A DNA stretch of 64,000 nucleotides from Azoarcus sp. TTM-91 (GTDB taxonomy: Bacteria > Pseudomonadota > Gammaproteobacteria > Burkholderiales > Rhodocyclaceae), in NCBI RefSeq assembly GCF_012911025.1, contig NZ_WUEI01000008.1:1-64000 (forward strand), given 5' to 3'. A program made the translations under genes and the position numbers. Below are positions 1-6,909 of the stretch, in pieces. The first letter of the stretch is position 1; each line of letters starts with the position of its first letter. The notes under the pieces are model-generated. The model had not been told where the DNA came from. It ran no database searches and saw only the letters and a list, made by a program, of their open reading frames with translations.

Positions 1-19
1 AGAGGTGTATAAGAGACAG
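1..19. other. Tn5/Nextera mosaic-end adapter remnant (not genomic)
   Basis: The bases read agaggtgtataagagacag. The Tn5 transposase mosaic end used in tagmentation libraries is AGATGTGTATAAGAGACAG, so 18 of 19 positions agree, with one T-to-G change at base 4. The match sits exactly at the sequence edge and the gspE reading frame is sensible directly after it. This is best explained as untrimmed adapter at a contig end rather than a real Tn5 end. Confidence 0.9.
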
Positions 20-257
20 GCCGGGGGGCTGCCCGGCCTGCAACCACAGCGGCTTCAAGGGGCGCACCGGCATCCACGAGCTGTTCGTCATCCACGACGA
101 CATCCGTCGCCTGATCCACGAGGGTGGAGACGAACAGGCGATGCGCGCGGCGGCCCGGCGGCACGGCATGCGCAACATGCGCGACGATGGCCAGCGCTGG
201 GTGCGCGCGGGAATCACCTCGGCCGAGGAGATCCTGCGCGTCACCCGCGACGCCTGA
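20..257 (+). CDS. gspE: Type II secretion ATPase GspE, C-terminal fragment
   Basis: This is the last ~78 residues of the cytoplasmic hexameric ATPase that powers type II secretion; the rest is lost beyond the contig end. The visible part holds a CPAC pair followed by GFKGRTGIHELF, the second half of the GspE/PilB tetracysteine zinc motif, and then the usual helical tail ending ITSAEEILRVTRDA. The frame reads in from about base 21, directly after the adapter bases, with no in-frame stop, so the 5' end is truncated by assembly and not by mutation. gspF starts 13 bases downstream, as in most gsp operons. By context it is likely HxcR-type. Family assignment is firm; subtype is inference. Confidence 0.88.
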
Positions 258-270
258 GCGGGGAGGGAGC

Positions 271-1473
271 ATGCCCCGGTTCCGCTTCGAAGCCGCCGAC
301 GCCGCCGGCGCCATCCGCAGCGGCCTGGGCGAAGCCGACAGCGCGCGCGCACTGCGAGCCCAGCTGCGGGAGCGCGGGCTCACGCCGCTGGAGGTGAGGC
401 CGGCGCCCGCCGGAGCCGGCACCTCCTGGCTGAGCCCACGCTTGAGTGCCGCCGACCTGTGCTGGGCCACGCGCGAGCTGGCCAGCCTGCTGGGCGCCCA
501 TCTGCCACTGGAATCGGCACTGGTCGCCACCGTGGAACAGGCGGAGCGCAAACCGGTGGCCGAGGCGCTGGAGGCGGTCTGCGGGCATGTGTGCGCCGGC
601 ATGCGGCTGGTGGATGCGCTGGGCGAACGGCCGCGGGATTTCCCGCCCATCTACCGCGCCCTGGTCGGCGCCGGCGAGGATGCCGGCGACCTTGCCCGCG
701 TCATGGAGCGCCTGGCCGACTACCTGGAAGGGCGGGACGGCCTGCGGAGCAAGATACTCACCGCCTTCATCTATCCGGCGGTGGTCGCCCTCGTTTCCGC
801 CTGCATCGTCGTCTTCCTGCTCGGCTACGTGGTGCCGCAGGTCATCGGTGCCTTCTCGCAGGTGCGCCAGGAACTGCCGCTGATCACCCGGCTGATGCTG
901 GCGGCCAGCGCCTTCGTGCGCGAATGGGGCTGGCTGGCGGCGCTGGCATTGATCGGCGGCTTCGCCGGCTGGCGGCATTCCCAGCGTGACGAGGCCAGGC
1001 GTTTGCGCTGGCACGGCCGCGTGCTCGGTTTGCCGATGGTGGGCCGCTTCGCGCTGGGGGTGAACACCGCCCGTTTCGCTTCCACCCTGGCGATCCTGAT
1101 GGACGCCGGAGTGCCGCTGCTGCGTGCCCTGGAAGCGGCGCGCCAGACCCTGGGCAACGAGAAGCTCAGGCAGGCGGTGCTGGATGCCACCGCCCGGGTG
1201 AAGGAAGGCGCGCCGCTGGCCGCGGCGCTGAAGGCGCAGAAGATTTTCCCCTCCAACCTGATCCACCTGGTGGCGAGCGGCGAGAAAACGGGGGCGTTAA
1301 CCCCGATGCTGGAGCGCGCGGCGGCGAATCTCTCCCGTGACCTGGAGCGCCGCGCCACCCGCCTGACCGCGCTGCTGGAGCCGCTGATGATCCTGGCCAT
1401 GGGCGGTGTGGTGATGCTGATCGTGCTGGCGGTGCTGATGCCCATCATGGAGCTCAACCAGATGGTGCAGTGA
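271..1473 (+). CDS. gspF: Type II secretion inner-membrane platform protein GspF
   Basis: A 400-residue protein of normal GspF length, the polytopic platform protein that couples the GspE ATPase to pseudopilus assembly. It starts MPRFRFEAADAAG after a GGGAGGGAGC ribosome site; upstream in-frame starts would overlap gspE. Two T2SSF repeats are visible, at about residues 68-190 and 268-390. Membrane segments lie near 168-190 (IYPAVVALVSACIVVFLLGY), 217-232 and 369-395 (LEPLMILAMGGVVMLIVLAV). Typical repeat motifs are LLGAHLPLESAL and LMDAGVPLLRALEAA, and the SGEKTGAL signature is present. It is probably cotranscribed with gspE. The neighbouring PstS/DING-type exoprotein suggests an Hxc-type machine. 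Confidence 0.95.
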   Translation: MPRFRFEAADAAGAIRSGLGEADSARALRAQLRERGLTPLEVRPAPAGAGTSWLSPRLSAADLCWATRELASLLGAHLPLESALVATVEQAERKPVAEALEAVCGHVCAGMRLVDALGERPRDFPPIYRALVGAGEDAGDLARVMERLADYLEGRDGLRSKILTAFIYPAVVALVSACIVVFLLGYVVPQVIGAFSQVRQELPLITRLMLAASAFVREWGWLAALALIGGFAGWRHSQRDEARRLRWHGRVLGLPMVGRFALGVNTARFASTLAILMDAGVPLLRALEAARQTLGNEKLRQAVLDATARVKEGAPLAAALKAQKIFPSNLIHLVASGEKTGALTPMLERAAANLSRDLERRATRLTALLEPLMILAMGGVVMLIVLAVLMPIMELNQMVQ

Positions 1474-1572
1474 GGCAAAGCAGGAACTTGCGGAACAGAG
1501 ACTCGGGAGTTTGCGGGCTCATGCTCCCGGAATTTCTTCAGATCCATGTCACGAGCATTGAACAGAATGAAT

Positions 1573-1594
1573 CCGCCGCCACCGAGGGCGGCGG
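1573..1594 (+). other. GC-rich hairpin in the gspF-lapA spacer
   Basis: CCGCCGCC and GGCGGCGG form a perfect 8-bp stem around a 6-base loop, about 100 bases after gspF and 80 before the next start codon. No T-run follows, so it is not a standard intrinsic terminator. It may be an mRNA processing or stability structure. The rest of the 1474-1674 spacer shows no promoter or Pho box I would defend. Confidence 0.35.
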
Positions 1595-1674
1595 GCGGGG
1601 CGAAACGGTGTGCGAGCCGGGCAGCCTCCGAGTGGGTTCATTCTTCCTGATGGGTCATACGCAAGGAGTTTCCA

Positions 1675-2787
1675 ATGAACGCGAAATTGAAAGCCAAGCT
1701 GCTATCTGCTGTCGTGATTTCCGCGCTGTCGGCCATGGCCGGCTCCGCTGCCGCGCAAACCGTGGTGGGTGGTGGCGCGACGCTGCCGCAAGAGCTGTAC
1801 GCCGACATCCTGCCGGCCAACTTCACCTACACCGGCACCGGCAGCGGCACCGGCAAGACGGCCTTCCTGAACAACAACGCAGCCGGCTTCGGCGGTTCCG
1901 GTTCGGTGCATTTCGCCGGCAGCGACTCCGCCCTCACCTCGACGGAACTGAGCTCCTATCTTTCGGCCCACCTCACCGGCTGGGGCCGCATCGCCCAGAT
2001 CCCGGTGGTGGCGACCTCGGTGGTGCTGCCGTACAAGCGCAGCGGCATCTCCAACCTGGATCTGAGCGATGCCAAGGTCTGCGCCATCTACTCGAACGCC
2101 ACCGGTGGCCAGACCTGGGGTCAAGTGCGAGGCACCAGCGATGCCACGCCCGTCGCGGTGGTCTATCGCTCCGACAACAGTGGCACCACCGAACTGTTTT
2201 CCCGCTACCTGGTGGCCGCTTGCCCGACTTCGGGCTTCACCGTCTCCAACAACTTCGCCACCGTGGTGGCTGGCGCCGTGGGCAGCATTCCCAGCCACTG
2301 GGTAGGCGCCTCCGGCAGCAGTGGCGTGAAGGCCGCGATGGCGACCGATGGCCGCACTGCCTACCTGAGCCCGGATTCGGACTACCTCGGCACCAACAAC
2401 GCGGTGGTGGCCAAGATCAACGGCTACCTGCCGGACGCCGCTTCCATCCAGGCCGCTCTGCCGGCCGCCCCGGCCGCGGCCCAGTACGGCAACCCGCTCG
2501 CCTGGGCTCCTGCCTACTCCAAGCCGGCGAGTTCCTACCCGATCTTCGGCCTGACCTACCTGCTGGTTGCCCAGTGCTATCAGTCGAGCGCGATCAAGGA
2601 TGACATCGTTGATTTCCTGAACGATCTCAACGACCTCAACCGTGAAGTTGCGGCGAATGCGATCGACCAGCACAACTTCGTCAAGCTGCCCCTGGGCTGG
2701 AACGATGCGATCGAAACGGCCTTCCTGAGCAGCAGCAGCACCAGCATCGGCAACAGCAGCACCTGCGGTACCGCCGGCCGTCCGTAA
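1675..2787 (+). CDS. PstS/DING-family phosphate-binding exoprotein, LapA-like
   Basis: A 370-residue exported protein with a clear signal peptide (MNAKLKAKLLSAVVISALSA, cleavage near SAAAQ). It carries PstS-family phosphate-site motifs in order: VVGGGATLPQ, GTGSGTGKTAFL, FAGSDSALTS and YRSDNSGTTELFSRYL. AAGGAG lies 7-8 bases before the ATG. No pstC, pstA or pstB lies nearby, so a role in the phosphate ABC transporter is unlikely. In Pseudomonas aeruginosa a PstS/DING-type protein, LapA, is secreted by the Hxc type II system encoded beside it. The position between gsp genes supports the same reading: a secreted phosphate-scavenging protein or phosphatase. Enzyme activity cannot be judged from sequence. 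A GAAA-loop terminator follows. Confidence 0.8.
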   Translation: MNAKLKAKLLSAVVISALSAMAGSAAAQTVVGGGATLPQELYADILPANFTYTGTGSGTGKTAFLNNNAAGFGGSGSVHFAGSDSALTSTELSSYLSAHLTGWGRIAQIPVVATSVVLPYKRSGISNLDLSDAKVCAIYSNATGGQTWGQVRGTSDATPVAVVYRSDNSGTTELFSRYLVAACPTSGFTVSNNFATVVAGAVGSIPSHWVGASGSSGVKAAMATDGRTAYLSPDSDYLGTNNAVVAKINGYLPDAASIQAALPAAPAAAQYGNPLAWAPAYSKPASSYPIFGLTYLLVAQCYQSSAIKDDIVDFLNDLNDLNREVAANAIDQHNFVKLPLGWNDAIETAFLSSSSTSIGNSSTCGTAGRP

Positions 2788-2843
2788 GCGGGCTGAAAGA
2801 AGCCGCCCTGGCGGGGTGAAGGCGGTTTGAACATGGCGGCGGA

Positions 2844-2873
2844 GGCCGGGCGGGGAAACCTGCCCGGCCTTTT
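2844..2873 (+). terminator. Intrinsic terminator after the lapA-like gene
   Basis: An 11-bp stem (2844-2854 with 2859-2869, one G-U pair) closed by a GAAA tetraloop and followed by TTTT. It lies 57 bases after the stop codon, in the convergent spacer facing gspJ. The T-run serves plus-strand transcription. Confidence 0.88.
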
Positions 2874-2917
2874 CCATTGGGCGGCGCTGCTCCGGGAGGC
2901 GCGAGGGGAAGAGGCGC

Positions 2918-3607
2918 TCAGTTCAGCAGGACAACCCGCCGGTAGTTCCTGACCTCGCCATCCGTTCCGCGCACGCCCAGCAGAATTTCCACTCCGCTGG
3001 ATGGCAACGAAAGGCGTTCGGTGCCGGGCAGGCTGCGCCAGCCCTGGCCGGGCGACCAGGCGCGTACCTCGAAGGAGGCCACATCCTCCAGCACCGCGAC
3101 ACGGTCGGCCGCGGTTGGCGCCGCCAGCGGGGCGCCGTGGCTGGGCGTGCCCGCGGCGCGGTAGAGGATGCCGCCCTGCAGCCACCACTGCGCCCGCAGC
3201 CATTCGCCGGGCAGGGTAGGTGCGCTGCGCACGATTTCGAGGTGGAAAGGCAGGGCGTTCTGCCGGCGTACCTGCAGCGCGGGCGGCAACAGGCTGGCCT
3301 TGGTTTCCAGCGCCCGCCGCCCGCTGCGGCTGTTGCCGCGGCGGCCGCCGTCCACCAGCGCTTCGCTGGCGGCCAGTTCGGTGGTGGCGTGCAGCGCGAG
3401 GTCGCGTTCGATCTGCTGCAGCGCCCGCATCAGCCGCATGCTCTCCCGGCTGCGTTCTTCCAGGCGGTCGTTGGCGCGGGCGATGCCGTCCAGGCTGCGC
3501 CAGGTGATCAGGCTCAGAGTGGCCATGATGAGGATGGCGACCATGACTTCGATCAGGGTGAAGCCATCCTGGCGGGTTGGCGGAAGGGACGGAATGGGCG
3601 CTTTCAC
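2918..3607 (-). CDS. gspJ: Type II secretion minor pseudopilin GspJ
   Basis: A 229-residue minor pseudopilin, part of the tip complex that primes the type II pseudopilus. The prepilin-peptidase site QDGFTLIEVMVAIL lies at residues 13-26, with cleavage after Gly15 and Glu at +5, followed by a hydrophobic helix. The size matches GspJ, the largest of the H/I/J trio apart from GspK. The start is GTG at 3607, overlapping the gspI stop by 4 bases (GTGA), a sign of translational coupling. It is third in gspH-gspI-gspJ on the minus strand. No gspG or gspK is visible; they presumably lie beyond the contig end. Confidence 0.9.
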   Translation of the reverse strand: MKAPIPSLPPTRQDGFTLIEVMVAILIMATLSLITWRSLDGIARANDRLEERSRESMRLMRALQQIERDLALHATTELAASEALVDGGRRGNSRSGRRALETKASLLPPALQVRRQNALPFHLEIVRSAPTLPGEWLRAQWWLQGGILYRAAGTPSHGAPLAAPTAADRVAVLEDVASFEVRAWSPGQGWRSLPGTERLSLPSSGVEILLGVRGTDGEVRNYRRVVLLN

Positions 3608-3978
3608 TGCCTGTCGTCCACCAGCCGCGTCTGCAGTGCTGCCAGATAGCGGCCGCCGCCGGCTTCGAGCCGGACCTCGACGCCGACTTCCCGCATGCCT
3701 TGCACCGCCGGGGCGATCCGCAGCGAGCAGACCAGGCGCAGCCCGGCCTGCGGGCAGCGCTCCGAGTAGTTGCCCGGCGCCGGCAAGGGTCGCCTGAGCT
3801 GCAGTTCGGCCAGGGCATTCTCGGCCGACAGCATGGCGAGCGTCTGCTGCTCCAGCAGGCCCAGGTTGCTGGTGGTCAGGCCGGTGAGGCGCATGAAGGC
3901 GGCGAGGGCGACGCTGGCGATGGCCAGGGCGATGAGGACTTCGATCAGGGTGAAGCCGCTACCGGCGCAGGTACGCAT
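3604..3978 (-). CDS. gspI: Type II secretion minor pseudopilin GspI
   Basis: A 124-residue protein starting MRTCAGSGFTLIEVLIALAI, with the class III prepilin leader (cleavage after Gly8, Glu at +5) and a membrane helix, then a short globular domain with LLEQQTLAMLSAENALAELQ, typical of GspI. In-frame starts further upstream would overlap gspH and put a charged stretch before the leader, so the ATG at 3978 is chosen. It starts 2 bases after the gspH stop and overlaps gspJ by 4 bases. The product nucleates the pseudopilus tip with GspJ and GspK. Confidence 0.9.
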   Translation of the reverse strand: MRTCAGSGFTLIEVLIALAIASVALAAFMRLTGLTTSNLGLLEQQTLAMLSAENALAELQLRRPLPAPGNYSERCPQAGLRLVCSLRIAPAVQGMREVGVEVRLEAGGGRYLAALQTRLVDDRQ

Positions 3979-3980
3979 GG

Positions 3981-4475
3981 CTACTCCACCCGGTAGCCGC
4001 CGGCATCGAGAACGATGTGGACGGTGGCGGAACCGCTGCGGAGCTGCAGCGTCAGTGGCGCGGCGATCCACTCCGGGCTCAGGCGCAGCGGGTCGGTGGG
4101 GCTGACCTCGGTGGGGCGCTCGGTCCAGCGCCGGGGGCGCAGGATGTCGTCATCGGCGAAGGCATCCAGTTCGCCAGCCAGGCTGAGCGAGGGAATGGCG
4201 CTGCCTTCGGTGTTGCGCCAGGTGCCGCGCATGAAGCGGTAGCCCTGTTCGTCCGCCACCCAGGCAATGATGCGGCCGTCGATGCGCGCTTCGTTCTGGG
4301 CGGCGATCAGGCGGCGTGCCAGCTCCAGCGCGTCCTGCCGCAGCGCCGCGCCGGGCGTCGGCCTGACGGCGACGCCGATGGCGGCGGTGGCGATGCCGAT
4401 GATCACCAGCACCAGCATCAGCTCTATCAGCGTGAAGCCATGCTGCGCGTGGGAGCGGGACTCGGGCTGGCGCAT
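3981..4475 (-). CDS. gspH: Type II secretion minor pseudopilin GspH
   Basis: A 164-residue pseudopilin with the prepilin site QHGFTLIELMLVLVIIGIAT (cleavage after Gly13, Glu at +5) and a C-terminal region ending IVLDAGGYRVE. Length and the VRPTPGAALRQDALELARRL helix fit GspH rather than the major pilin GspG, which would end in a short conserved C-terminus. First gene of the gspHIJ minus-strand run, divergent from gspC across a 130-base spacer that should carry both promoters. No strong Shine-Dalgarno sequence is visible before its ATG. Confidence 0.86.
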   Translation of the reverse strand: MRQPESRSHAQHGFTLIELMLVLVIIGIATAAIGVAVRPTPGAALRQDALELARRLIAAQNEARIDGRIIAWVADEQGYRFMRGTWRNTEGSAIPSLSLAGELDAFADDDILRPRRWTERPTEVSPTDPLRLSPEWIAAPLTLQLRSGSATVHIVLDAGGYRVE

Positions 4476-4554
4476 CTTCTGGCACAGGAGAAGGGGAGCT
4501 TCGATGCTATTCGCCTAGTGTGATGCTGAAATGAAAATCCAATACGGACCTGCT

Positions 4555-4574
4555 ACATGTCGATGGCGATACAT
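4555..4574. promoter_or_regulatory. Inverted repeat in the divergent gspH/gspC spacer
   Basis: CATGT, ten bases, then ACATG form an inverted repeat in the 130-base divergent promoter region, 31 bases before the gspC start. It has the shape of a dimeric regulator site. No regulator can be named, and the arms are only 5 bp, so chance is possible. Confidence 0.25.
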
Positions 4575-4605
4575 GCTTCCGGCGTAACACAGGACAGGAG
4601 GGCGG

Positions 4606-5031
4606 ATGATGGAGAAGGAGAGGGCGATGGCATGGGCGGCGCATGCCCTGGGCTTCGCGGCGGTGGCGGCGGGCGTGCTGCTGTGGGGCGAAAGGCTGCT
4701 GGAACCGGTGCCGCCGCTGCCGGCGGCGGTCCAGGCGGCGGAGCGGCACGATCCGGCCGGCAGTGCGCTGGCCGGCTGGTTCGGCGGCGGTGCCGGTGTC
4801 GACGTGGTGGTGCAGGGCATCATCCAGCGCGAGGGCAAGGCCGTCGCCCTGCTGGTGGTGGGCGATGCGCCGCCGCGCGCCTACGAGGCCGGCGAGCAGC
4901 TGTCGCCCGGCTGGTCACTGGGAGAGGTGAGCGGCGCCGGCGTGCTGATACGGGGAGGCGGTGGCTCCCTGCGCATCGCCGCGCCCGTCATTCCCGAGCC
5001 GGCGGGCCAGGGGCTGCGCCGCCTGCCTTGA
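4606..5031 (+). CDS. gspC: Type II secretion GspC-like inner-membrane protein (HR domain only)
   Basis: A 141-residue bitopic protein. An N-terminal membrane helix (AWAAHALGFAAVAAGVLLWG) is followed by a linker and a homology-region domain at about residues 62-130 (VDVVVQGIIQREGKAVALLV, then YEAGEQLSPGWSLGEVSGAG). This is the domain by which GspC contacts the secretin GspD. It is much shorter than classical GspC, ends soon after the HR domain and has no PDZ or coiled-coil tail, as in several Hxc-type systems. AGGAGG at 4596-4601 supports a start at 4606 or the next ATG at 4609. It is transcribed away from gspHIJ. Confidence 0.75.
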   Translation: MMEKERAMAWAAHALGFAAVAAGVLLWGERLLEPVPPLPAAVQAAERHDPAGSALAGWFGGGAGVDVVVQGIIQREGKAVALLVVGDAPPRAYEAGEQLSPGWSLGEVSGAGVLIRGGGGSLRIAAPVIPEPAGQGLRRLP

Positions 5032-5415
5032 TGCGCGGCGGCTGCGGATGCAGAGAATCCGGGGATTTCGCCTGCCTGATCCGTCTATAGGGCGTGAGCG
5101 CGTCTCCGCCGCACCTGCCGGCGCTTGGCGCTTGCCCGCGGCGGGCCAGGGGGCGGGCAGAGTTCGGGAGTCCGGTTAATTTCGATGTCATTGCCCGCCG
5201 ATAGATTTGTATGAAGACGCATACGAAGCAGCCGGCCGGCGGGCAAGAGCCAGCCTGCGGGCGCGGTTCCAGGCGGTGCCGGAAGGTGCCGCCCGGGAGG
5301 CGGGCAGCGGGGCCTCGGTCCAGGTTGCGCCCATATGACGATTGTTCGCGAACTGGCGGTGGGAGTGCGCGACGGCGGCACCCTCCGGCAGCGCCCGGTG
5401 AAGGGAGGAGGTGCG
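5032..5415. other. Intergenic region, gspC to phdA-like gene
   Basis: A 384-base stretch with no convincing gene. It holds an inverted repeat GTATG-N6-CATAC at 5209-5224 and one Pho half-site-like ATGTCAT, but the second half-site is poor. GGGAGGAGG at the 3' end is the ribosome site of the next gene. No terminator with a T-run was seen after gspC. Confidence 0.5.
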
Positions 5416-6075
5416 ATGAAATGGACGTGTTCGGCGCGGGTGACGATGCAGGAACTCGATGCGCGGCTGTCGAGGATCGTCGAGCAGGCCAGGGAGGAAC
5501 CGGTCGCAGTGAATCGCTATGGCTCACCCTGGGTCTGGATCGTCAGCCATCCGCTGTGGACGCGGGTGGACAACCTGCAGCTCTTCGTGCCGCGCAACCA
5601 TCCCCTGGTACCGCTGCGGGAGTCCATAGAGAGCGCCCTGTGCTACGAGGACGCCCTGCTCGCCGATCTGGCGCGGCGGTGCGAGAGCAAGGTCGGCATC
5701 TCGGTGCTGTTCAAGTGCCTGGTGCTGAAGTTCGCCTACTCGCTGGAGAACGAGGAGAAGGTGTACGAAGTGCTGGGCTACAACATGCTGTTCCGCTGGT
5801 TCGCCGGTTTTCAGCGCCTGGCGGATGAGCTGCCGCCGGCGAGCGCGCTGGTGCGGGATCTGAGGACGATCAGCGTGCAGCCGCGGGCGATAGAGCTGAT
5901 CCACAACTGCCTGTCGAACTCCTTCGTGATGGATTCCGACGCCGGGGAATTCCGCGTCAACCGCGGCCTGCTGCACACCCTGCGCACCTACCACGTCGAA
6001 GTGCCGTCCGCGCACGAAAACCAGGATGGCGCCGGGCTGCCGGTGCAGGAGGCGCTGCGCCAGCCCGGCCTGTAA
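5416..6075 (+). CDS. PhdA-like protein: Phd-type N-terminus plus transposase-type segment
   Basis: 220 residues, started at the ATG preceded by GGAGGAGGTGCG. Residues 1-45 (VTMQELDARLSRIVEQAREE, then PVAVNRYGSPWVWIVS) resemble the DNA-binding half of Phd/YefM antitoxins. Residues ~65-140, including VLFKCLVLKFAYSLENEEKV and MLFRWFAGF, resemble the N-terminal DUF772 segment of IS5-type transposases. No DDE catalytic domain and no toxin gene are present. P. aeruginosa PhdA, encoded in the equivalent pdtA-pdtB locus and controlled by BfmR, is the best counterpart known to me. Likely role: a DNA-binding regulator or protective factor, not a mobile element. The domain calls are by eye. Confidence 0.6.
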   Translation: MKWTCSARVTMQELDARLSRIVEQAREEPVAVNRYGSPWVWIVSHPLWTRVDNLQLFVPRNHPLVPLRESIESALCYEDALLADLARRCESKVGISVLFKCLVLKFAYSLENEEKVYEVLGYNMLFRWFAGFQRLADELPPASALVRDLRTISVQPRAIELIHNCLSNSFVMDSDAGEFRVNRGLLHTLRTYHVEVPSAHENQDGAGLPVQEALRQPGL

Positions 6076-6080
6076 CTGGA

Positions 6081-6114
6081 GTGTCATCGGGCGATCATAT
6101 ATCGAACGTAGCAT
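6081..6114 (+). promoter_or_regulatory. Probable Pho box and -10 for the vreA-like operon
   Basis: GTGTCAT-CGGG-CGATCAT (6081-6098) matches the PhoB consensus CTGTCAT-N4-CTGTCAT at 11 of 14 fixed positions with the correct 11-base period. A -10-like TAGCAT follows at 6109-6114, ten bases downstream, the usual spacing when PhoB replaces the -35 contact. It lies 75 bases before the VreA-like start. In P. aeruginosa the vre genes are known to respond to phosphate limitation through PhoB. Confidence 0.6.
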
Positions 6115-6188
6115 CCGGCCGGACTCCTTGACCGGCCCCGCGGCCGGCATTCCAACCGTGAAGGCATGACTACTCCCGTTCGATCTCT

Positions 6189-6893
6189 ATGGCAAGCAGG
6201 ATTGCATTCCTGGGTGCGCTTGCACTGGCGGGATGCATGTCCGCTCTGACTGGCGCCGTGCTCGCGGCGGCGCCGGACGAGGTGCCGCATGACGCGGCCG
6301 GGGCGATCCGCTTCGACATCGAGCGCCAGCCGCTTGCCAGCGCGCTGGAGCGCTACGGCGCGCTGAGCGGCCTGCCGGTGTTCTTCGACGTCGCGCTGGT
6401 GGAAGGCCGCATGGCGACCGCGGTGCAGGGCGACTACCCGGCGGCGGCGGCGCTGCAGAAGCTGCTGGAGGGCACCGGCATCGTCGCCCATCCGGCGGGC
6501 GAAGGGCTGCGTCCGGCCTTCGTGCTGCAACCGGCGGCGCCGCAAACCGGCAGGCAGCAGGCCGCGCCCAGGGAAGCGCCGCAGATGCGCCAGGTCTACC
6601 GCCGTTTCGACGGCCTGGTGCAGACGCGCATCCATGAAGCGCTGTGCCCCAGCCTCATCGCCGCCCCGGGCGATTTTCGCGCCGCGGTGCAGTTCCATAT
6701 CGACGAAACCGGCCGTGTGCACCAGGTGCGCCTGCTCGACAGCACCGGCGACAGCGTGCGCGACGCCGCGCTGCTGTCGGCACTCGGCGAACTGCGGCTG
6801 GACTGGCCGCCGCCGGAAGGCATGGCGCAGCCGGTCACCCTGTTGATCCAGCGACGGCGCGCCGATCGCGGCGACCCGTGCGCCGGCCGCTGA
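6189..6893 (+). CDS. VreA-like cell-surface signalling protein (STN + TonB_C, no barrel)
   Basis: A 234-residue exported protein. Residues ~38-112 form an STN (secretin/TonB short N-terminus) domain: IRFDIERQPLASALERYGAL and then ALQKLLEGTGIVA. Residues ~143-226 resemble a TonB C-terminal domain: FRAAVQFHIDETGRVHQVRL and then LDSTGDSVRDAALLSALGEL. There is no TonB-dependent beta-barrel, so this is not an ordinary FecA-type receptor. The arrangement is that of P. aeruginosa VreA, which signals through the sigma/anti-sigma pair encoded next to it. The leader contains LALAGC (Cys16), a possible lipobox, as well as a possible signal-peptidase I site after AVLAAA. It is followed at 16 bases by the sigma gene. 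Confidence 0.75.
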   Translation: MASRIAFLGALALAGCMSALTGAVLAAAPDEVPHDAAGAIRFDIERQPLASALERYGALSGLPVFFDVALVEGRMATAVQGDYPAAAALQKLLEGTGIVAHPAGEGLRPAFVLQPAAPQTGRQQAAPREAPQMRQVYRRFDGLVQTRIHEALCPSLIAAPGDFRAAVQFHIDETGRVHQVRLLDSTGDSVRDAALLSALGELRLDWPPPEGMAQPVTLLIQRRRADRGDPCAGR

Positions 6894-6909
6894 GCCGGGG
6901 AGAGCCGCC

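Noticed and set aside
1542-1562. Pho box before the lapA-like gene
   Set aside because: One half-site-like ATGTCAC is present, but the second position with correct spacing matches only 2 of 7 bases.
1675-2787. Ordinary PstS of a phosphate ABC transporter
   Set aside because: No pstC, pstA, pstB or phoU nearby; it is flanked by type II secretion genes, which favours a secreted LapA/DING-type role.
5416-6075. Insertion sequence or transposase gene
   Set aside because: Only a DUF772-like segment is present; no DDE domain, no terminal inverted repeats and no target-site duplication were seen, and the gene's position fits a conserved locus.
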